In this document: positions 51,937-61,147 of the stretch, piece by piece
How the letters are laid out: the number at the start of each line of letters is the position of its first letter
How positions within the stretch are numbered: position 1 is the stretch's first letter
From: Polaribacter glomeratus
Lineage (GTDB): Bacteria > Bacteroidota > Bacteroidia > Flavobacteriales > Flavobacteriaceae
Direction of reading: 5' to 3'
Assembly (NCBI RefSeq): GCF_002954665.1
Contig: NZ_MSCM01000002.1
Coordinates: forward strand, 197,520 to 261,519
DNA: 64,000 bases
The notes under the pieces: model-generated
Databases searched by the model: none
Seen by the model: only the letters and a program-made list of their open reading frames with translations
Told to the model about the DNA's origin: nothing
Position numbers and translations under genes: made by a program

Positions 51937-54403
51937 CGTTTACTAATTTTTTGATTTTTTGATAGACAAATGAAATAATCAAGATTAAAACACCTAGTAA
52001 TATAAAAGCTATTATTTTACCTGTTTCTGACACATTTTTAATGTCGTACACAAATAATTTTACAATGGTGACACCCAATAAAGAAAGCGCAATAATTCGC
52101 AAGTTTTTCCATTGTTTTTTAATTCCGATTATTAAAAATATAAAAGAGAAAACTCCCCAAAGAATTGGATAGCCGATTTTAATAATTTGCGCCTGAATAG
52201 TGTCTATTTTATCATCTATATACTTGTAATTTAAAAACTCACTATTTTGACCGTCCTGTAAAGCAACATTTGCAATGACATCAGAAAAATGTATACCATG
52301 AACCATAATTTCGTTACTTACTATGTAAACAATCGCAAAAACAAATATCCAAGGTAACCATTTACTTTGAGCCGGTTTTACTTTAAAGACTGCGCTTGTT
52401 TTACTAAATAATTGAAATCCGAAGTAAATAAGGCACATTAGAATAATATAATGGAAATAGAATGCGTAGTTTCTGTTTACAGACAGTTCAAAATTTTGAA
52501 TAATTTCATCCGTAGGAAGTTTGTAAAAGCTTGTAATGTATAAGAAAATTGAAATACAACTTATTAATAGCACAACTTTCTGTATGAGTTTGTTTTTTAA
52601 TTTATCCGCAAAAACGAATAACAAAACAACAAATACAAAATGATATGTAATTGCAAAAGAATTTGCAGATGCGGAGTTTTCTAAAAACTGATTTGCTTGG
52701 TACTTAATTTCTAAAAAACCTGTAAAATATGTAACAGTTACCAATGTAATTAAGAGTATTCTTCTATAAAAATGAATGTCTAAAGTAAAAAACTTAGTCA
52801 CCATATTTCCCTCTTTTTTCGTCAACCAATAGGTTAAGAATAAAGAGATACTTACTACAAAACCAGCGATAAATAAAGGATTTAGGACTACTGATAATTC
52901 TTTGGAAGTTGTATATAATTCCCAATCTAACAACAGACTAATTATGGACAATATTTGCACAATGATAGCGCCCATTTTAAAAGCTTCAATTCTTGATTTT
53001 TGAGACAACCAAAACAATAAAACTACTTCTGCTGCCCAAAAAAGTGTAATCTGATTTCCTTGAAACTGAATAGGAATCGTTAACGTAACAAAGGTTAATG
53101 CCAACCCAATTAATATATAAACGGCGTTTTTATCCAAGCCGAATTTCTTATATAAAATAGTAGCATAACTTACATTATAAAGTGCTAAAAGCAGCGTAAA
53201 TAATCCTGTATACTTAGCGTCTACATCTCTTAAAACTATCATTCCTATTCCGAAGAAAATAAAGGTATTTGCAATTAAAATAAAATATTCAATTTTAGAG
53301 AAAACACCTTTATTTTTTAAGTTATGCAATACAATTGTAATGCTAAAAATAAAATAAAAAATAGTAGCAAAAGTTAACGCTCCATAATGCTCAAAACCTT
53401 GATTCTGCATAGATGTTAAACACCAACTCACAAATAAAACGGAGGTAAAAACAAAGTCTAAAATTGTGGCTATTTTCCATTTTTTAAAATACGAAACGCC
53501 AAGAATCCCCAAGTTTAAAATAGCAATATATGAGAATAACACAGCGTAATTCCCTTCTCCTGTACTAACCATAAATGGCGCTGCAAAACCGCCGATTAAG
53601 GATAAAACTGCTAGTTCTTGTCGGTTATAAGAAACCGAAACCAAGGTGCTAAAAGCAGTAATAATTGCCATAATACTAAAAGCTACTGTTTGGCTAAATA
53701 ATTGATATTCATGAAAAGCAATGTAAATTGTAAAGTAAAAAACACTAATTGCACCCGCTACTAAAACAGAACTAAAAGACGCATAATTCTTCTTTAATTT
53801 ATGAGCAATCATCATAATTAGTGAACCACACAAAACACCAATACCCACTCTTGCGGGTTCATTGATCCACTCTTTATCAATAGCAAATTTTACAAAAAAA
53901 CTAATTCCTAAAACAAGAATTAAGACTCCAATTTTATTTATTAAATTCTCGCCAATAAACTTCTCTAAATCCGGGTTTTTCTCCTTAAAGTTCTCAATCC
54001 AAGATTTCTTCGGAATAAATTCTACTTGCTTTTTAACTTCTTTTACAATGGTTTTGAGTTTTTGATCATCCAAAATAGTTGAAATTCTGGGTGCAGTAAT
54101 AACAATAGGCTCCTCTTTTTCTATCTCTTTGGAGGCAATAAATTCTGACTGTACTTCTTCTATTATTACCTTTTCTTTTGATATTACTGGCTCTTCTCTA
54201 ACTTCTTGTTCCGTTTCTTTATGAGCAACCGTTTCATTCCGCTCTTTTAATAACTGTTCTAGAGAAGTGAATTTTTGTTGTAAAAAACGTAGTTTATCAT
54301 CTAACTGAAAAATAGAAGTATGTAATTCTTTAAGTTTTGAGCTTATCTTTTTATTTGTAATCAGTAAGTATATAATGATGAAAATTAGTAATACGGTTTC
54401 CAT
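51908..54403 (-). CDS. DUF2339 polytopic membrane protein
   Basis: 831 residues with an N-terminal membrane helix, a coiled-coil and charged cytoplasmic linker (about 22-150), then more than twenty short hydrophobic helices to the C-terminus. The start of the membrane region, IGENLINKIGVLILVLGISFFVKFAIDKEWI, is the DUF2339 hallmark (W/I-G-x-x-x-x-N-x-I-G). Function unknown; a polysaccharide- or envelope-related role has been guessed for relatives. It overlaps the DUF3999-like gene, so the two are translated together and probably act together. Confidence 0.85.
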   Translation of the reverse strand: METVLLIFIIIYLLITNKKISSKLKELHTSIFQLDDKLRFLQQKFTSLEQLLKERNETVAHKETEQEVREEPVISKEKVIIEEVQSEFIASKEIEKEEPIVITAPRISTILDDQKLKTIVKEVKKQVEFIPKKSWIENFKEKNPDLEKFIGENLINKIGVLILVLGISFFVKFAIDKEWINEPARVGIGVLCGSLIMMIAHKLKKNYASFSSVLVAGAISVFYFTIYIAFHEYQLFSQTVAFSIMAIITAFSTLVSVSYNRQELAVLSLIGGFAAPFMVSTGEGNYAVLFSYIAILNLGILGVSYFKKWKIATILDFVFTSVLFVSWCLTSMQNQGFEHYGALTFATIFYFIFSITIVLHNLKNKGVFSKIEYFILIANTFIFFGIGMIVLRDVDAKYTGLFTLLLALYNVSYATILYKKFGLDKNAVYILIGLALTFVTLTIPIQFQGNQITLFWAAEVVLLFWLSQKSRIEAFKMGAIIVQILSIISLLLDWELYTTSKELSVVLNPLFIAGFVVSISLFLTYWLTKKEGNMVTKFFTLDIHFYRRILLITLVTVTYFTGFLEIKYQANQFLENSASANSFAITYHFVFVVLLFVFADKLKNKLIQKVVLLISCISIFLYITSFYKLPTDEIIQNFELSVNRNYAFYFHYIILMCLIYFGFQLFSKTSAVFKVKPAQSKWLPWIFVFAIVYIVSNEIMVHGIHFSDVIANVALQDGQNSEFLNYKYIDDKIDTIQAQIIKIGYPILWGVFSFIFLIIGIKKQWKNLRIIALSLLGVTIVKLFVYDIKNVSETGKIIAFILLGVLILIISFVYQKIKKLVNDETSENEKI

Positions 54404-54488
54404 AATTTAAAAGCATTTTTTTTTAAATGTACTCTTTTTAAAAACTTCAACAAAACACTACAACTACAAAACAGCTATTCTTTCGTAA

Positions 54489-54514
54489 TAAAAAATCCCG
54501 CAAAAGCGGGATTT
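54489..54514 (-). terminator. Terminator of aspS
   Basis: AAATCCCGC (54493-54501) pairs with GCGGGATTT (54506-54514), four-base loop, T run on the minus strand, eight bases after the aspS stop. Confidence 0.9.
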
Positions 54515-54521
54515 AAGATTT

Positions 54522-56276
54522 TTATGATTTAATATCTAGTTTCAAACTGAGCTCCTTTAGTTGTGCATCATCTATAAATGCAGGCGCATCGATCATTACA
54601 TCACGTCCAGAATTATTTTTAGGGAACGCAATAAAATCTCTAATTGTTTCTTGGCCTCCTAAAATAGCAACCAATCTATCTAAACCAAAAGCTAATCCTC
54701 CGTGAGGTGGCGCACCGTATTCAAAAGCATCCATTAAGAAACCAAATTGTGCTTTGGCATCTTCATCAGAAAAACCTAAATGACGCAACATGGTAGCTTG
54801 CATTTTTTTATCGTGAATTCTTATAGAACCTCCACCAATTTCATTTCCGTTTAAAACCAAATCGTATGCATTTGCTTTTACAGCTCCTGGATCTGTGTCT
54901 AACAATTCCATTTGCCCTGGTTTTGGTGATGTAAATGGGTGATGCATTGCATGATAATGACCCGTTTCTTCATCTAATTCTAACAACGGAAAATCAATTA
55001 CCCAAAGTGGCGCAAATACTTTTGGATCTCTCAATCCTAAACGTGTTGCCAATTCCATTCTTAAAGCAGATAATTGTTGTCTTACTTTATTGGTTACACC
55101 AGACAAAATACAGATTAAATCGCCCGCTTTTGCGCCCGTTTTTTCTGCCCATTTTGCCAAGTCTTCTTGATCGTAAAATTTATCAACAGAAGATTTAAAA
55201 GTACCATCTTCGTTAACTCTACAATAAACCATGCCTAAAGCACCAACTTGCGGTCTTCGAACCCAGTCAATTAATTTATCAATTTCTTTTCTTGTATATG
55301 CGTTTCCTCCAGGAACTGCGATACCAACCACTAATTCTGCGCTATTAAAAACGCCAAAATCTTTGTGTTGTGCTACTTCATTTAACTCGCCAAACTCCAT
55401 TCCAAAACGGATGTCTGGTTTGTCGTTTCCATAGATTCGCATGGCATCGTCGTATAACATTCTCGGAAATTTCTCAATTTCGATTCCGTTAATTTCTTTT
55501 AATAAATGACGCGTTAATCCTTCAAAAACATTTAAAATATCTTCTTGCTCAACAAACGCCATTTCACAGTCAATTTGTGTAAATTCTGGTTGTCTGTCTG
55601 CACGTAAATCTTCGTCTCTAAAACATTTTACAATCTGAAAATATTTATCCATTCCGCCAACCATCAACAATTGTTTAAATGTTTGCGGAGATTGTGGTAA
55701 TGCATAAAACTGACCTTCATTCATTCTACTTGGCACCACAAAATCACGTGCGCCTTCTGGCGTAGATTTAATTAAATACGGCGTTTCTACTTCTATAAAT
55801 TCTTGATCAGACAAGTATTTACGAACTTCCATCGCTACTTTATGACGAAAAATCAAACTGTTTTTTACAGGATTTCTTCTAATATCTAAGTATCTATATT
55901 TCATTCTGATGTCTTCTCCTCCATCAGTTTTATCTTCAATTGTAAAAGGTGGCGTTACAGATGCGTTTAAAATTTCTAATTTAGAAACCAACACTTCCAC
56001 GTCTCCCGTATGCATTTTATCGTTCTTAGATTCACGATCAATTACAGTTCCAGTAATCTGAATCACAAACTCTCTTCCTAACGATTTCGCTTTTTCCATC
56101 ATCTCTTTTGACGTGCGTTCTTCATCAAAAATAAGTTGCGTAATTCCGTATCTGTCGCGTAAATCTACCCAAACCATAAAACCTTTATCACGACTTTTTT
56201 GAACCCAACCCGCTAAGGTTACTTCTGTATTTATATGCGATGCTCTTAACTCGCCACAAGAATGACTTCTATACAT
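54522..56276 (-). CDS. aspS: Aspartate-tRNA ligase
   Basis: 584 residues from the ATG at 56276, where the family sequence begins ([15 protein letters not shown]). The frame stays open for 27 more codons upstream but there encodes repeat DNA, not enzyme. It has the OB-fold anticodon domain ([21 protein letters not shown]), class II motif 2 ([18 protein letters not shown]), the bacterial GAD insertion (about 280-420) and motif 3 ([15 protein letters not shown]). It charges tRNA-Asp. Whether it also charges tRNA-Asn cannot be told here. Confidence 0.97.
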   Translation of the reverse strand: MYRSHSCGELRASHINTEVTLAGWVQKSRDKGFMVWVDLRDRYGITQLIFDEERTSKEMMEKAKSLGREFVIQITGTVIDRESKNDKMHTGDVEVLVSKLEILNASVTPPFTIEDKTDGGEDIRMKYRYLDIRRNPVKNSLIFRHKVAMEVRKYLSDQEFIEVETPYLIKSTPEGARDFVVPSRMNEGQFYALPQSPQTFKQLLMVGGMDKYFQIVKCFRDEDLRADRQPEFTQIDCEMAFVEQEDILNVFEGLTRHLLKEINGIEIEKFPRMLYDDAMRIYGNDKPDIRFGMEFGELNEVAQHKDFGVFNSAELVVGIAVPGGNAYTRKEIDKLIDWVRRPQVGALGMVYCRVNEDGTFKSSVDKFYDQEDLAKWAEKTGAKAGDLICILSGVTNKVRQQLSALRMELATRLGLRDPKVFAPLWVIDFPLLELDEETGHYHAMHHPFTSPKPGQMELLDTDPGAVKANAYDLVLNGNEIGGGSIRIHDKKMQATMLRHLGFSDEDAKAQFGFLMDAFEYGAPPHGGLAFGLDRLVAILGGQETIRDFIAFPKNNSGRDVMIDAPAFIDDAQLKELSLKLDIKS

Positions 56277-56574
56277 TTTTCTTTTGAAAATTTGCTTCCG
56301 CAAAGCGGAAATCCTTAAAATTGTTATCCCGAACTTGTTTCGGTATCTGAGCTGCAAAATTAAACAATTATATCAAATTTGATTGGTTTTTGGGCGTTCA
56401 TTTCTAAAGAGAAATGCCCCGCTTTTCGCTGTATCTTTTTATGCTGAATTTAGTTCAGTATCTGTCAATGAAAATAAATAACTTTATTCACTAAAAAGCT
56501 ATTGAAATAATTTTGGCATAAAAAGGATGTCGCTTCAATCGGTAACGCAACATTTAGTTTTGTAAATTTGTTTT
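56277..56574. repeat. Repeat-rich intergenic region between aspS and the cupin gene
   Basis: Two diverged copies of a palindromic element are visible: TATCCCGAACTTG...TTTCGGTATCT (56325-56348) and ATGCTGAATTT...GTTCAGTATCT (56441-56463). A separate small palindrome TTCCGC-AAA-GCGGAA lies at 56295-56309. Between them, cccgcttttcgctgtatc is also a recurring flavobacterial intergenic word. The plus-strand end holds a cupin-gene promoter candidate (TAAATTTG at 56563-56570), five bases before the ATG, so the mRNA would be almost leaderless. Confidence 0.5.
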
Positions 56575-56934
56575 ATGAGCATAATTAATATTCAAGAAAA
56601 ATTAAAGCTATTTTCTGATTTGTGGTCGCCAAAGAAAATTGGAGAATTAAATGGTCAACAACTTCTATTAGCAAAACTAAAAGGCGAATTTGTGTTTCAT
56701 AAACACGAAAATGAAGACGAACTTTTTATGATACTCAAAGGTACTTTGGATATTGAATTGCGAGACAAAACAATTACTTTAACCGAAGGCGAATTTTACA
56801 TTGTACCAAAAGGAGTTGAGCACAAACCTATTGCAAAAGAAGAAGTTCATGTGCTATTATTCGAACCACTTTCTATAAAACATACTGGCAATGTAATTGC
56901 AGACATTACTGTGGAAACGTATGAATGTATTTAA
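56575..56934 (+). CDS. Small cupin-domain protein
   Basis: 119 residues, one cupin barrel. Cupin motif 1 is FVFHKHENEDELFMILKG, with His, His and Glu as metal ligands, and motif 2 is FYIVPKGVEHKPIAKE, with His. All four usual ligands are present, so a metal is probably bound. Single-domain cupins of this form (often annotated as mannose-6-phosphate isomerase-like) have diverse or unknown functions. It is followed 174 bases later by an MddA-like gene in the same direction. Confidence 0.85.
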   Translation: MSIINIQEKLKLFSDLWSPKKIGELNGQQLLLAKLKGEFVFHKHENEDELFMILKGTLDIELRDKTITLTEGEFYIVPKGVEHKPIAKEEVHVLLFEPLSIKHTGNVIADITVETYECI

Positions 56935-57108
56935 AGAAGCCACTGTTTTTTTTTAATCTTTAAATAAAGACGATTCCACAATATTGCTTTGTTTTTTAAT
57001 ACCTACCTTACAATATCCCTATTTTTATGTACCCACACTTCTAACCAAGATAAAAGAATAAATTCGGTTAAAAGTAAACACTGTTTTAAGAACTTAAAAC
57101 GTATTCTG

Positions 57109-57843
57109 ATGAAAAAATTTCTAATTCTTGTATTCGGCGTTGTCAGCTACTTTATTTTTTTGACAAGCTTTTTATATTTTATAGGCTTTCTAGGAGACTT
57201 TTTTGTGCCAAAAACAATTAATAGCGGTAAAACAAGTACAAATGCAATTATAATTAATACAACGCTTCTTATCGTTTTTGCTTTGCAGCACAGCATTATG
57301 GCGAGACCAAACTTTAAAAAATGGTGGGTTACCATTTTTGGTGTTGCTTTAGAAAGAAGTATTTATGTGTTATTTTCTAGCTTAGCGCTTCTTTTAATTT
57401 TCTGGAAATGGCAACCTATAAACGAAGTAGTTTGGAGTGTAGATTCAGAAATAGTTGCAATCATCATAAAAATTATCTTTTGGCTTGGATGGGCAATTGT
57501 ATTAATTGCCACTTTTTTAATTAGTCATTTTCACCTAATGGGGCTGCAACAGGTATTTGAAAATTTTAAGAGTAAAACCTTAACAAATCCTAAGTTTAGA
57601 ATGAATTTTTTTTACAGATTAGTGCGTCATCCATTAATGTTAGGGTTTTTAATTGCCTTTTGGGCAACACCAATTATGACGCAAGGCCATTTACTTTTTG
57701 CTGTAATAATGACTATTTATATGTTTGTTGCTGTAAAATTTTTAGAAGAAAAAGAGTTGCTAAAAGAACTTGGAGAAGATTATAAATCCTACCAAAAAAC
57801 GACTCCTATGATTATCCCTTTTACAAAGTTTAAAAAGCAATAA
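57109..57843 (+). CDS. MddA-like methanethiol S-methyltransferase (NnrU/PEMT-type membrane protein)
   Basis: 244 residues from the ATG at 57109 (KKFLILVFGVVSYFIFL), the first Met followed by membrane sequence; the frame extends 40 codons upstream without family-like sequence. Five or six transmembrane helices. Diagnostic stretches are LQHSIMARPNFKKWW, ERSIYVLFSSLALLLIFW, LMGLQQVFENF and FYRLVRHPLMLGFLIAFWATPIMTQGHLLFA. These match the MddA family, which methylates methanethiol to dimethylsulfide with SAM. A generic isoprenylcysteine-type methyltransferase or NnrU protein is the alternative. Confidence 0.68.
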   Translation: MKKFLILVFGVVSYFIFLTSFLYFIGFLGDFFVPKTINSGKTSTNAIIINTTLLIVFALQHSIMARPNFKKWWVTIFGVALERSIYVLFSSLALLLIFWKWQPINEVVWSVDSEIVAIIIKIIFWLGWAIVLIATFLISHFHLMGLQQVFENFKSKTLTNPKFRMNFFYRLVRHPLMLGFLIAFWATPIMTQGHLLFAVIMTIYMFVAVKFLEEKELLKELGEDYKSYQKTTPMIIPFTKFKKQ

Positions 57844-57894
57844 ACAATGTAAGACTCATTTTTTAAGGTCGTTTTTTTTAGAGGCTTTTTATTG

Positions 57895-57902
57895 TAACTT
57901 TG
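57895..57902 (+). promoter_or_regulatory. Promoter -7 element (TAACTTTG) of rsmI
   Basis: Exact TAnnTTTG match, 21 bases before the rsmI ATG. The -33 position holds a T-run without clear TTTG. Confidence 0.5.
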
Positions 57903-57922
57903 TAGCTCTATTAAAGAAATAC

Positions 57923-58594
57923 ATGTCAAAATTATATTTAGTTCCTACACCAATTGGTAATTTAGAAGATATGACTTTTAGAGCTATTCGAGTTTTAAAA
58001 GAAGTAGATTTTATTTTAGCAGAAGATACCCGCACCAGCGGAAAACTCTTAAAGCATTTTGAGATTGGCACACAAATGCACAGTCATCATATGCATAATG
58101 AACATAAATCTGTAAAAGGTATTGTGCAAAGAATCCAAAACGGCGAAACCTGTGCTTTAATTTCTGATGCCGGAACGCCTGCAATTTCTGATCCTGGTTT
58201 CTTACTAACAAGAGCGTGTGTAGAAAATAATATTGAAGTGGATTGTTTACCTGGCGCAACTGCTTTTGTACCTGCTTTGGTAAATTCTGGCTTGCCAAAT
58301 GACAAGTTTGTTTTTGAAGGTTTTTTACCTGTTAAAAAAGGAAGACAAACTCGTTTTTTGTTGTTATCCGAAGAAAATAGAACCATGATTTTTTATGAAT
58401 CTCCTCATAAACTACTAAAAACATTAGCCAGTTTTATAGAGTATTTTGGCGCAGACAGACAAGTTTCTGTTTCTAGAGAACTTACAAAAATGTTTGAAGA
58501 AACGATTAGAGGAACTGCAACCGAAGTTTTGGCACATTATACAAATAAACCACCAAAAGGTGAAATTGTTATTATTGTTGATGGGAAGAAATAG
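57923..58594 (+). CDS. rsmI: 16S rRNA (cytidine(1402)-2'-O)-methyltransferase
   Basis: 223 residues of the tetrapyrrole methylase fold. RsmI methylates C1402 in the decoding centre of 16S rRNA using SAM. The family N-terminus LYLVPTPIGNLEDMTFRAIRVL, the AEDTRTSGKLLKHF loop and SAM-site ISDAGTPAISDPG are all present. The gene is somewhat short of longer forms (about 280) because it lacks the C-terminal extension, which is common in this phylum. Monocistronic, followed by a palindromic repeat. Confidence 0.93.
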   Translation: MSKLYLVPTPIGNLEDMTFRAIRVLKEVDFILAEDTRTSGKLLKHFEIGTQMHSHHMHNEHKSVKGIVQRIQNGETCALISDAGTPAISDPGFLLTRACVENNIEVDCLPGATAFVPALVNSGLPNDKFVFEGFLPVKKGRQTRFLLLSEENRTMIFYESPHKLLKTLASFIEYFGADRQVSVSRELTKMFEETIRGTATEVLAHYTNKPPKGEIVIIVDGKK

Positions 58595-58608
58595 TTATTT
58601 TTATGACC

Positions 58609-58643
58609 TAGACCTCACAGGTTTTAAAAACCTATGAGGTCTA
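58609..58643. repeat. Long palindromic repeat behind rsmI
   Basis: TAGACCTCACAGGTTTT (58609-58625) and AAAACCTATGAGGTCTA (58627-58643) pair over 17 positions with one mismatch. There is no T tail, so it is less a terminator than an interspersed palindromic element of the ACCTC...GAGGT type found often in Flavobacteriia. Further on, TCAATCTGAGCTTGTCGAAG (58745-58764) resembles another widespread repeat. Confidence 0.7.
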
Positions 58644-58790
58644 TGAACACAAATAAATAAACGAACAAACTTTTTAAAAGTTTAAGCTAAAAAACAATAA
58701 ATATTTATTATTCTTACTAAAAATTCCAATTTGGATAACGTTTGTCAATCTGAGCTTGTCGAAGATTAATTAGGGATATAAAATCAAAAA

Positions 58791-58985
58791 CTATTCTTCA
58801 ATATCAAATAAATATTCAACAGTTACCTCAAAATAACGAGCCATTTTAATTGCTAATATTACTGACGGATTAAACTTATTATTTTCAATTGCATAAATTG
58901 TTTGCCTAGAAACATCAACTTTCTCTGCTAAATCAGCTTGTGTTAAATTATGTCTTGCACGTTCTACTTTTATCAAGTTTTTCAT
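58791..58985 (-). CDS. Small XRE-family HTH regulator
   Basis: 64 residues, almost entirely a Cro/C1-type helix-turn-helix (LTQADLAEKVDVSRQTIYAIENNKFNPSVILAIKMARYF). It ends VEYLFDIEE, typical of the short YozG-like group. The gene's ATG overlaps the stop of the preceding membrane-protein gene (TAATG), indicating coupled translation. It probably represses its own operon; an inverted repeat at 59488-59515 in front of the operon is the obvious operator candidate. Confidence 0.9.
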   Translation of the reverse strand: MKNLIKVERARHNLTQADLAEKVDVSRQTIYAIENNKFNPSVILAIKMARYFEVTVEYLFDIEE

Positions 58986-59428
58986 TAGTAACGACGTTTT
59001 ATTATTGCAAAATTTAAAAGGTAAGTCATTAAATATAAGGTAATAAAAATATCCAAACTTAGTTTTAAATTTTCTGCGAAAACATATAAAGTTAAAGTAA
59101 TAAATAATGTAAGTATTGAAGTAAATTGGTATGATTCTAACCTTAGCATATTAATGTAATCATCTTCAATTTTTTCTTTAGAGATCATATAAACTAATAG
59201 TCCTAAAATTGTTAATACGTCAAATAAATGTGTTCCTAATTCACCAAACCACTTTTCTATAAATATTGGTTCAAAATTTTCCCTTTTCATTAAGGAATTA
59301 CTAGCTGAGCTATATCCTTCATAAAAACTTTGTCTTGCACTTACAGTTGTAGAAGCAACTATAAAACCAGTAAAAAAAAGAAAAAGCCCAAACTTTTTCC
59401 CCCAATTTGGTAACATTTTAATTTTCAT
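58985..59428 (-). CDS. Small membrane protein paired with an XRE regulator
   Basis: 147 residues from the ATG at 59428 (KIKMLPNWGKKFGLFLFFTGFIVAST). Four hydrophobic segments are visible (about 14-32, 65-80, 95-118 and 120-140), joined by a loop with aromatic and Glu residues. I do not recognise the family. Such proteins often sit beside small XRE repressors in Bacteroidota; the membrane partner may act as sensor, but no evidence is in the sequence. A promoter (TACATTTG, minus strand 59454-59447) precedes the gene. Confidence 0.7.
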   Translation of the reverse strand: MKIKMLPNWGKKFGLFLFFTGFIVASTTVSARQSFYEGYSSASNSLMKRENFEPIFIEKWFGELGTHLFDVLTILGLLVYMISKEKIEDDYINMLRLESYQFTSILTLFITLTLYVFAENLKLSLDIFITLYLMTYLLNFAIIKRRY

Positions 59429-59487
59429 AATTCTATTATTTTTATACAAATGTAAACAAAACTTTACTTTTAGAGTATAAAAGATGT

Positions 59488-59515
59488 CTTATCTTTGTAT
59501 ATTATCTTTGATAAG
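59488..59515. promoter_or_regulatory. Operator candidate for the XRE operon
   Basis: CTTATC (59488-59493) and GATAAG (59510-59515) form an inverted repeat enclosing two direct TATCTTTG words (59490-59497, 59503-59510). It lies about 60 bases upstream of the expected XRE-operon start and between divergent genes, so it could control both. Confidence 0.4.
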
Positions 59516-59655
59516 ATCAATTTAAAAATCTATCCAACAATTAGTCAAGATTAAATCCAAAGAAATTATAGAATACAAACAATTTTAACAAATCAATAAA
59601 CTATAAAATTCTTAATATTGCACTTTGTAAAAAAGAAGCATAAAATTATTTACAC

Positions 59656-60816
59656 ATGAAATTTAAATCTATACTATTTACACCTTGTTTTGTTATCATC
59701 TTATTTTTAAGCAGCTCTTTAAGTGCTCAAACAAACAGCACTTCAACCTCTCAAACTAAAAAAATAAGAGTTTTATTTGTTGGTAATAGTTTTACCTATT
59801 ATTATAATTTACCACAAGTAGTTTCTGCAATGGCAAAATCTCAAGATATTATTATAGACACAAAACATTCTACTGTTGGCGGTTCTAGTTTAGAAAACCA
59901 CTGGAAAAGTGAAAGAGGAACTCAAACTCGCGTAATGATTGAATTAGAAAAATGGGATTATGTGGTTTTTAACAATCATAGCTTAAGCGCTATTAATTCG
60001 CCCGAAAAATTTCTAGATTACAGTAAAAAATTTGCTGATTTAGTGAGATCAAAAGGTGCAGAACCAATTTTTATGATGACGTGGGCTTATAAATCGAATC
60101 CTTTAATGTTGCCAGAAATCGAGAAATTGCATAAAAAACTTTGCGATCAAACGAATACTAATTATATTCCTGGTGGACCTCTTTTTGCTAGCTCTATTAA
60201 ATACAGACCTGATATCGAGTTGTTTCATGACGATATTCATCCCTCGTCAAACGGAACATATCTTTTAGGTTTGGCTTTTTATAAATATTTTACAGGAAGA
60301 AGCGTATCAACTATTCCTGGAAATATAGCCACATTAGATACAAATGGACAACTGCTATATTTAATTTTTATGAAAGATAATGATGTGCCTTTTTTACAAC
60401 AATTAGTAAATGAGTTTCCTTATAAAACTTTAGAACCAAAAATCGAAAAAATTATTGAAACCAAAACTGTTATGAACATTCAACAATTTAAAGAAAAATT
60501 AAAAACAACGCCAACAGCAATTACATTTGCAGAAACCATGCAAGTAATTGACGATAACTACATCTTTACACCTACGGCATTTACCAATGGAAAATTCAAG
60601 AATAAAGTTGGCGAAAATTCTGGTTCTAATAAAATATTTGCTTTTGCATTGAAACAAAAATTAACAAAAGCAGAAACTTTATATTGTTTTGGCGAAAATT
60701 ATAAAACCGTTTTAAACGATCAAAATGGGACGTCTCATTACAATATTAGAACTTTTATGAATTCTGGTTTAGAAGGTTTGGTAATTGATAATTTGACTTT
60801 GAAGTTAAAAAATTAG
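59656..60816 (+). CDS. Secreted SGNH/GDSL-type hydrolase
   Basis: 386 residues. Signal peptide KFKSILFTPCFVIILFLSSSLSAQ followed by a Thr/Ser-rich linker, then the SGNH domain: VLFVGNSFTYYYN with nucleophile Ser45, GGSSLENHW (Gly), FNNHS (Asn) and HDDIHPSSNGTYL with the Asp-x-x-His pair (about 192-195). A C-terminal region of about 100 residues (IIETKTVMNIQQF to the end) is of unknown fold. Family members are carbohydrate esterases, lipases or acyl-hydrolases; substrate unassigned. Monocistronic. Confidence 0.85.
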   Translation: MKFKSILFTPCFVIILFLSSSLSAQTNSTSTSQTKKIRVLFVGNSFTYYYNLPQVVSAMAKSQDIIIDTKHSTVGGSSLENHWKSERGTQTRVMIELEKWDYVVFNNHSLSAINSPEKFLDYSKKFADLVRSKGAEPIFMMTWAYKSNPLMLPEIEKLHKKLCDQTNTNYIPGGPLFASSIKYRPDIELFHDDIHPSSNGTYLLGLAFYKYFTGRSVSTIPGNIATLDTNGQLLYLIFMKDNDVPFLQQLVNEFPYKTLEPKIEKIIETKTVMNIQQFKEKLKTTPTAITFAETMQVIDDNYIFTPTAFTNGKFKNKVGENSGSNKIFAFALKQKLTKAETLYCFGENYKTVLNDQNGTSHYNIRTFMNSGLEGLVIDNLTLKLKN

Positions 60817-61147
60817 TTAAATTGTTTTTTAGTGTAAACGATTATTTTAATTACTATTTCTTATCATAAACAGAAAATATATTTTTTGTATTAATTTAAA
60901 ACAGTAACGTTGTTTCATTTTTATTAAGAGTGATATCTTGTTGATGATTTTTGTTTTTTTGAATAAAAACTTAAATATTCTTGAAAAGAAATCACAACAT
61001 ACGCTTCTGAAATTGGCGTAAAAAATAAGCCCACAGAGCAAATTAGAGGAATTGAAAATAGCTGTGTAGTTAGAGATTACCTAAAAATTGGTGGTTTACA
61101 TATTATTCCTTTATATTTATTCGAATTTAAGTACTAAAAAAAATATC
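60817..61147. other. Intergenic region with a possible coding remnant
   Basis: A 330-base gap before the M28 peptidase gene. Its second half (60985-61137) reads as one open frame of 50 codons without a start codon and looks protein-like (listed separately). The first half is A+T-rich without repeats or hairpins that I can support. Confidence 0.5.
60985..61137 (+). pseudogene. Possible 3' remnant of a lost gene
   Basis: From a TGA at 60982 to a TAA at 61135-61137 the frame reads KEITTYASEIGVKNKP, later RGIENSCVVRDYLKIGG. It has no ATG and its composition is more protein-like than the surroundings. I cannot name the parent family. It may be the tail of a gene deleted between the SGNH hydrolase and peptidase genes, or chance. 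Confidence 0.25.

Noticed and set aside
56277..56357. N-terminal extension of aspartate-tRNA ligase
   Set aside because: The 27 extra codons are translated palindromic repeat DNA; family sequence begins at the ATG at 56276.
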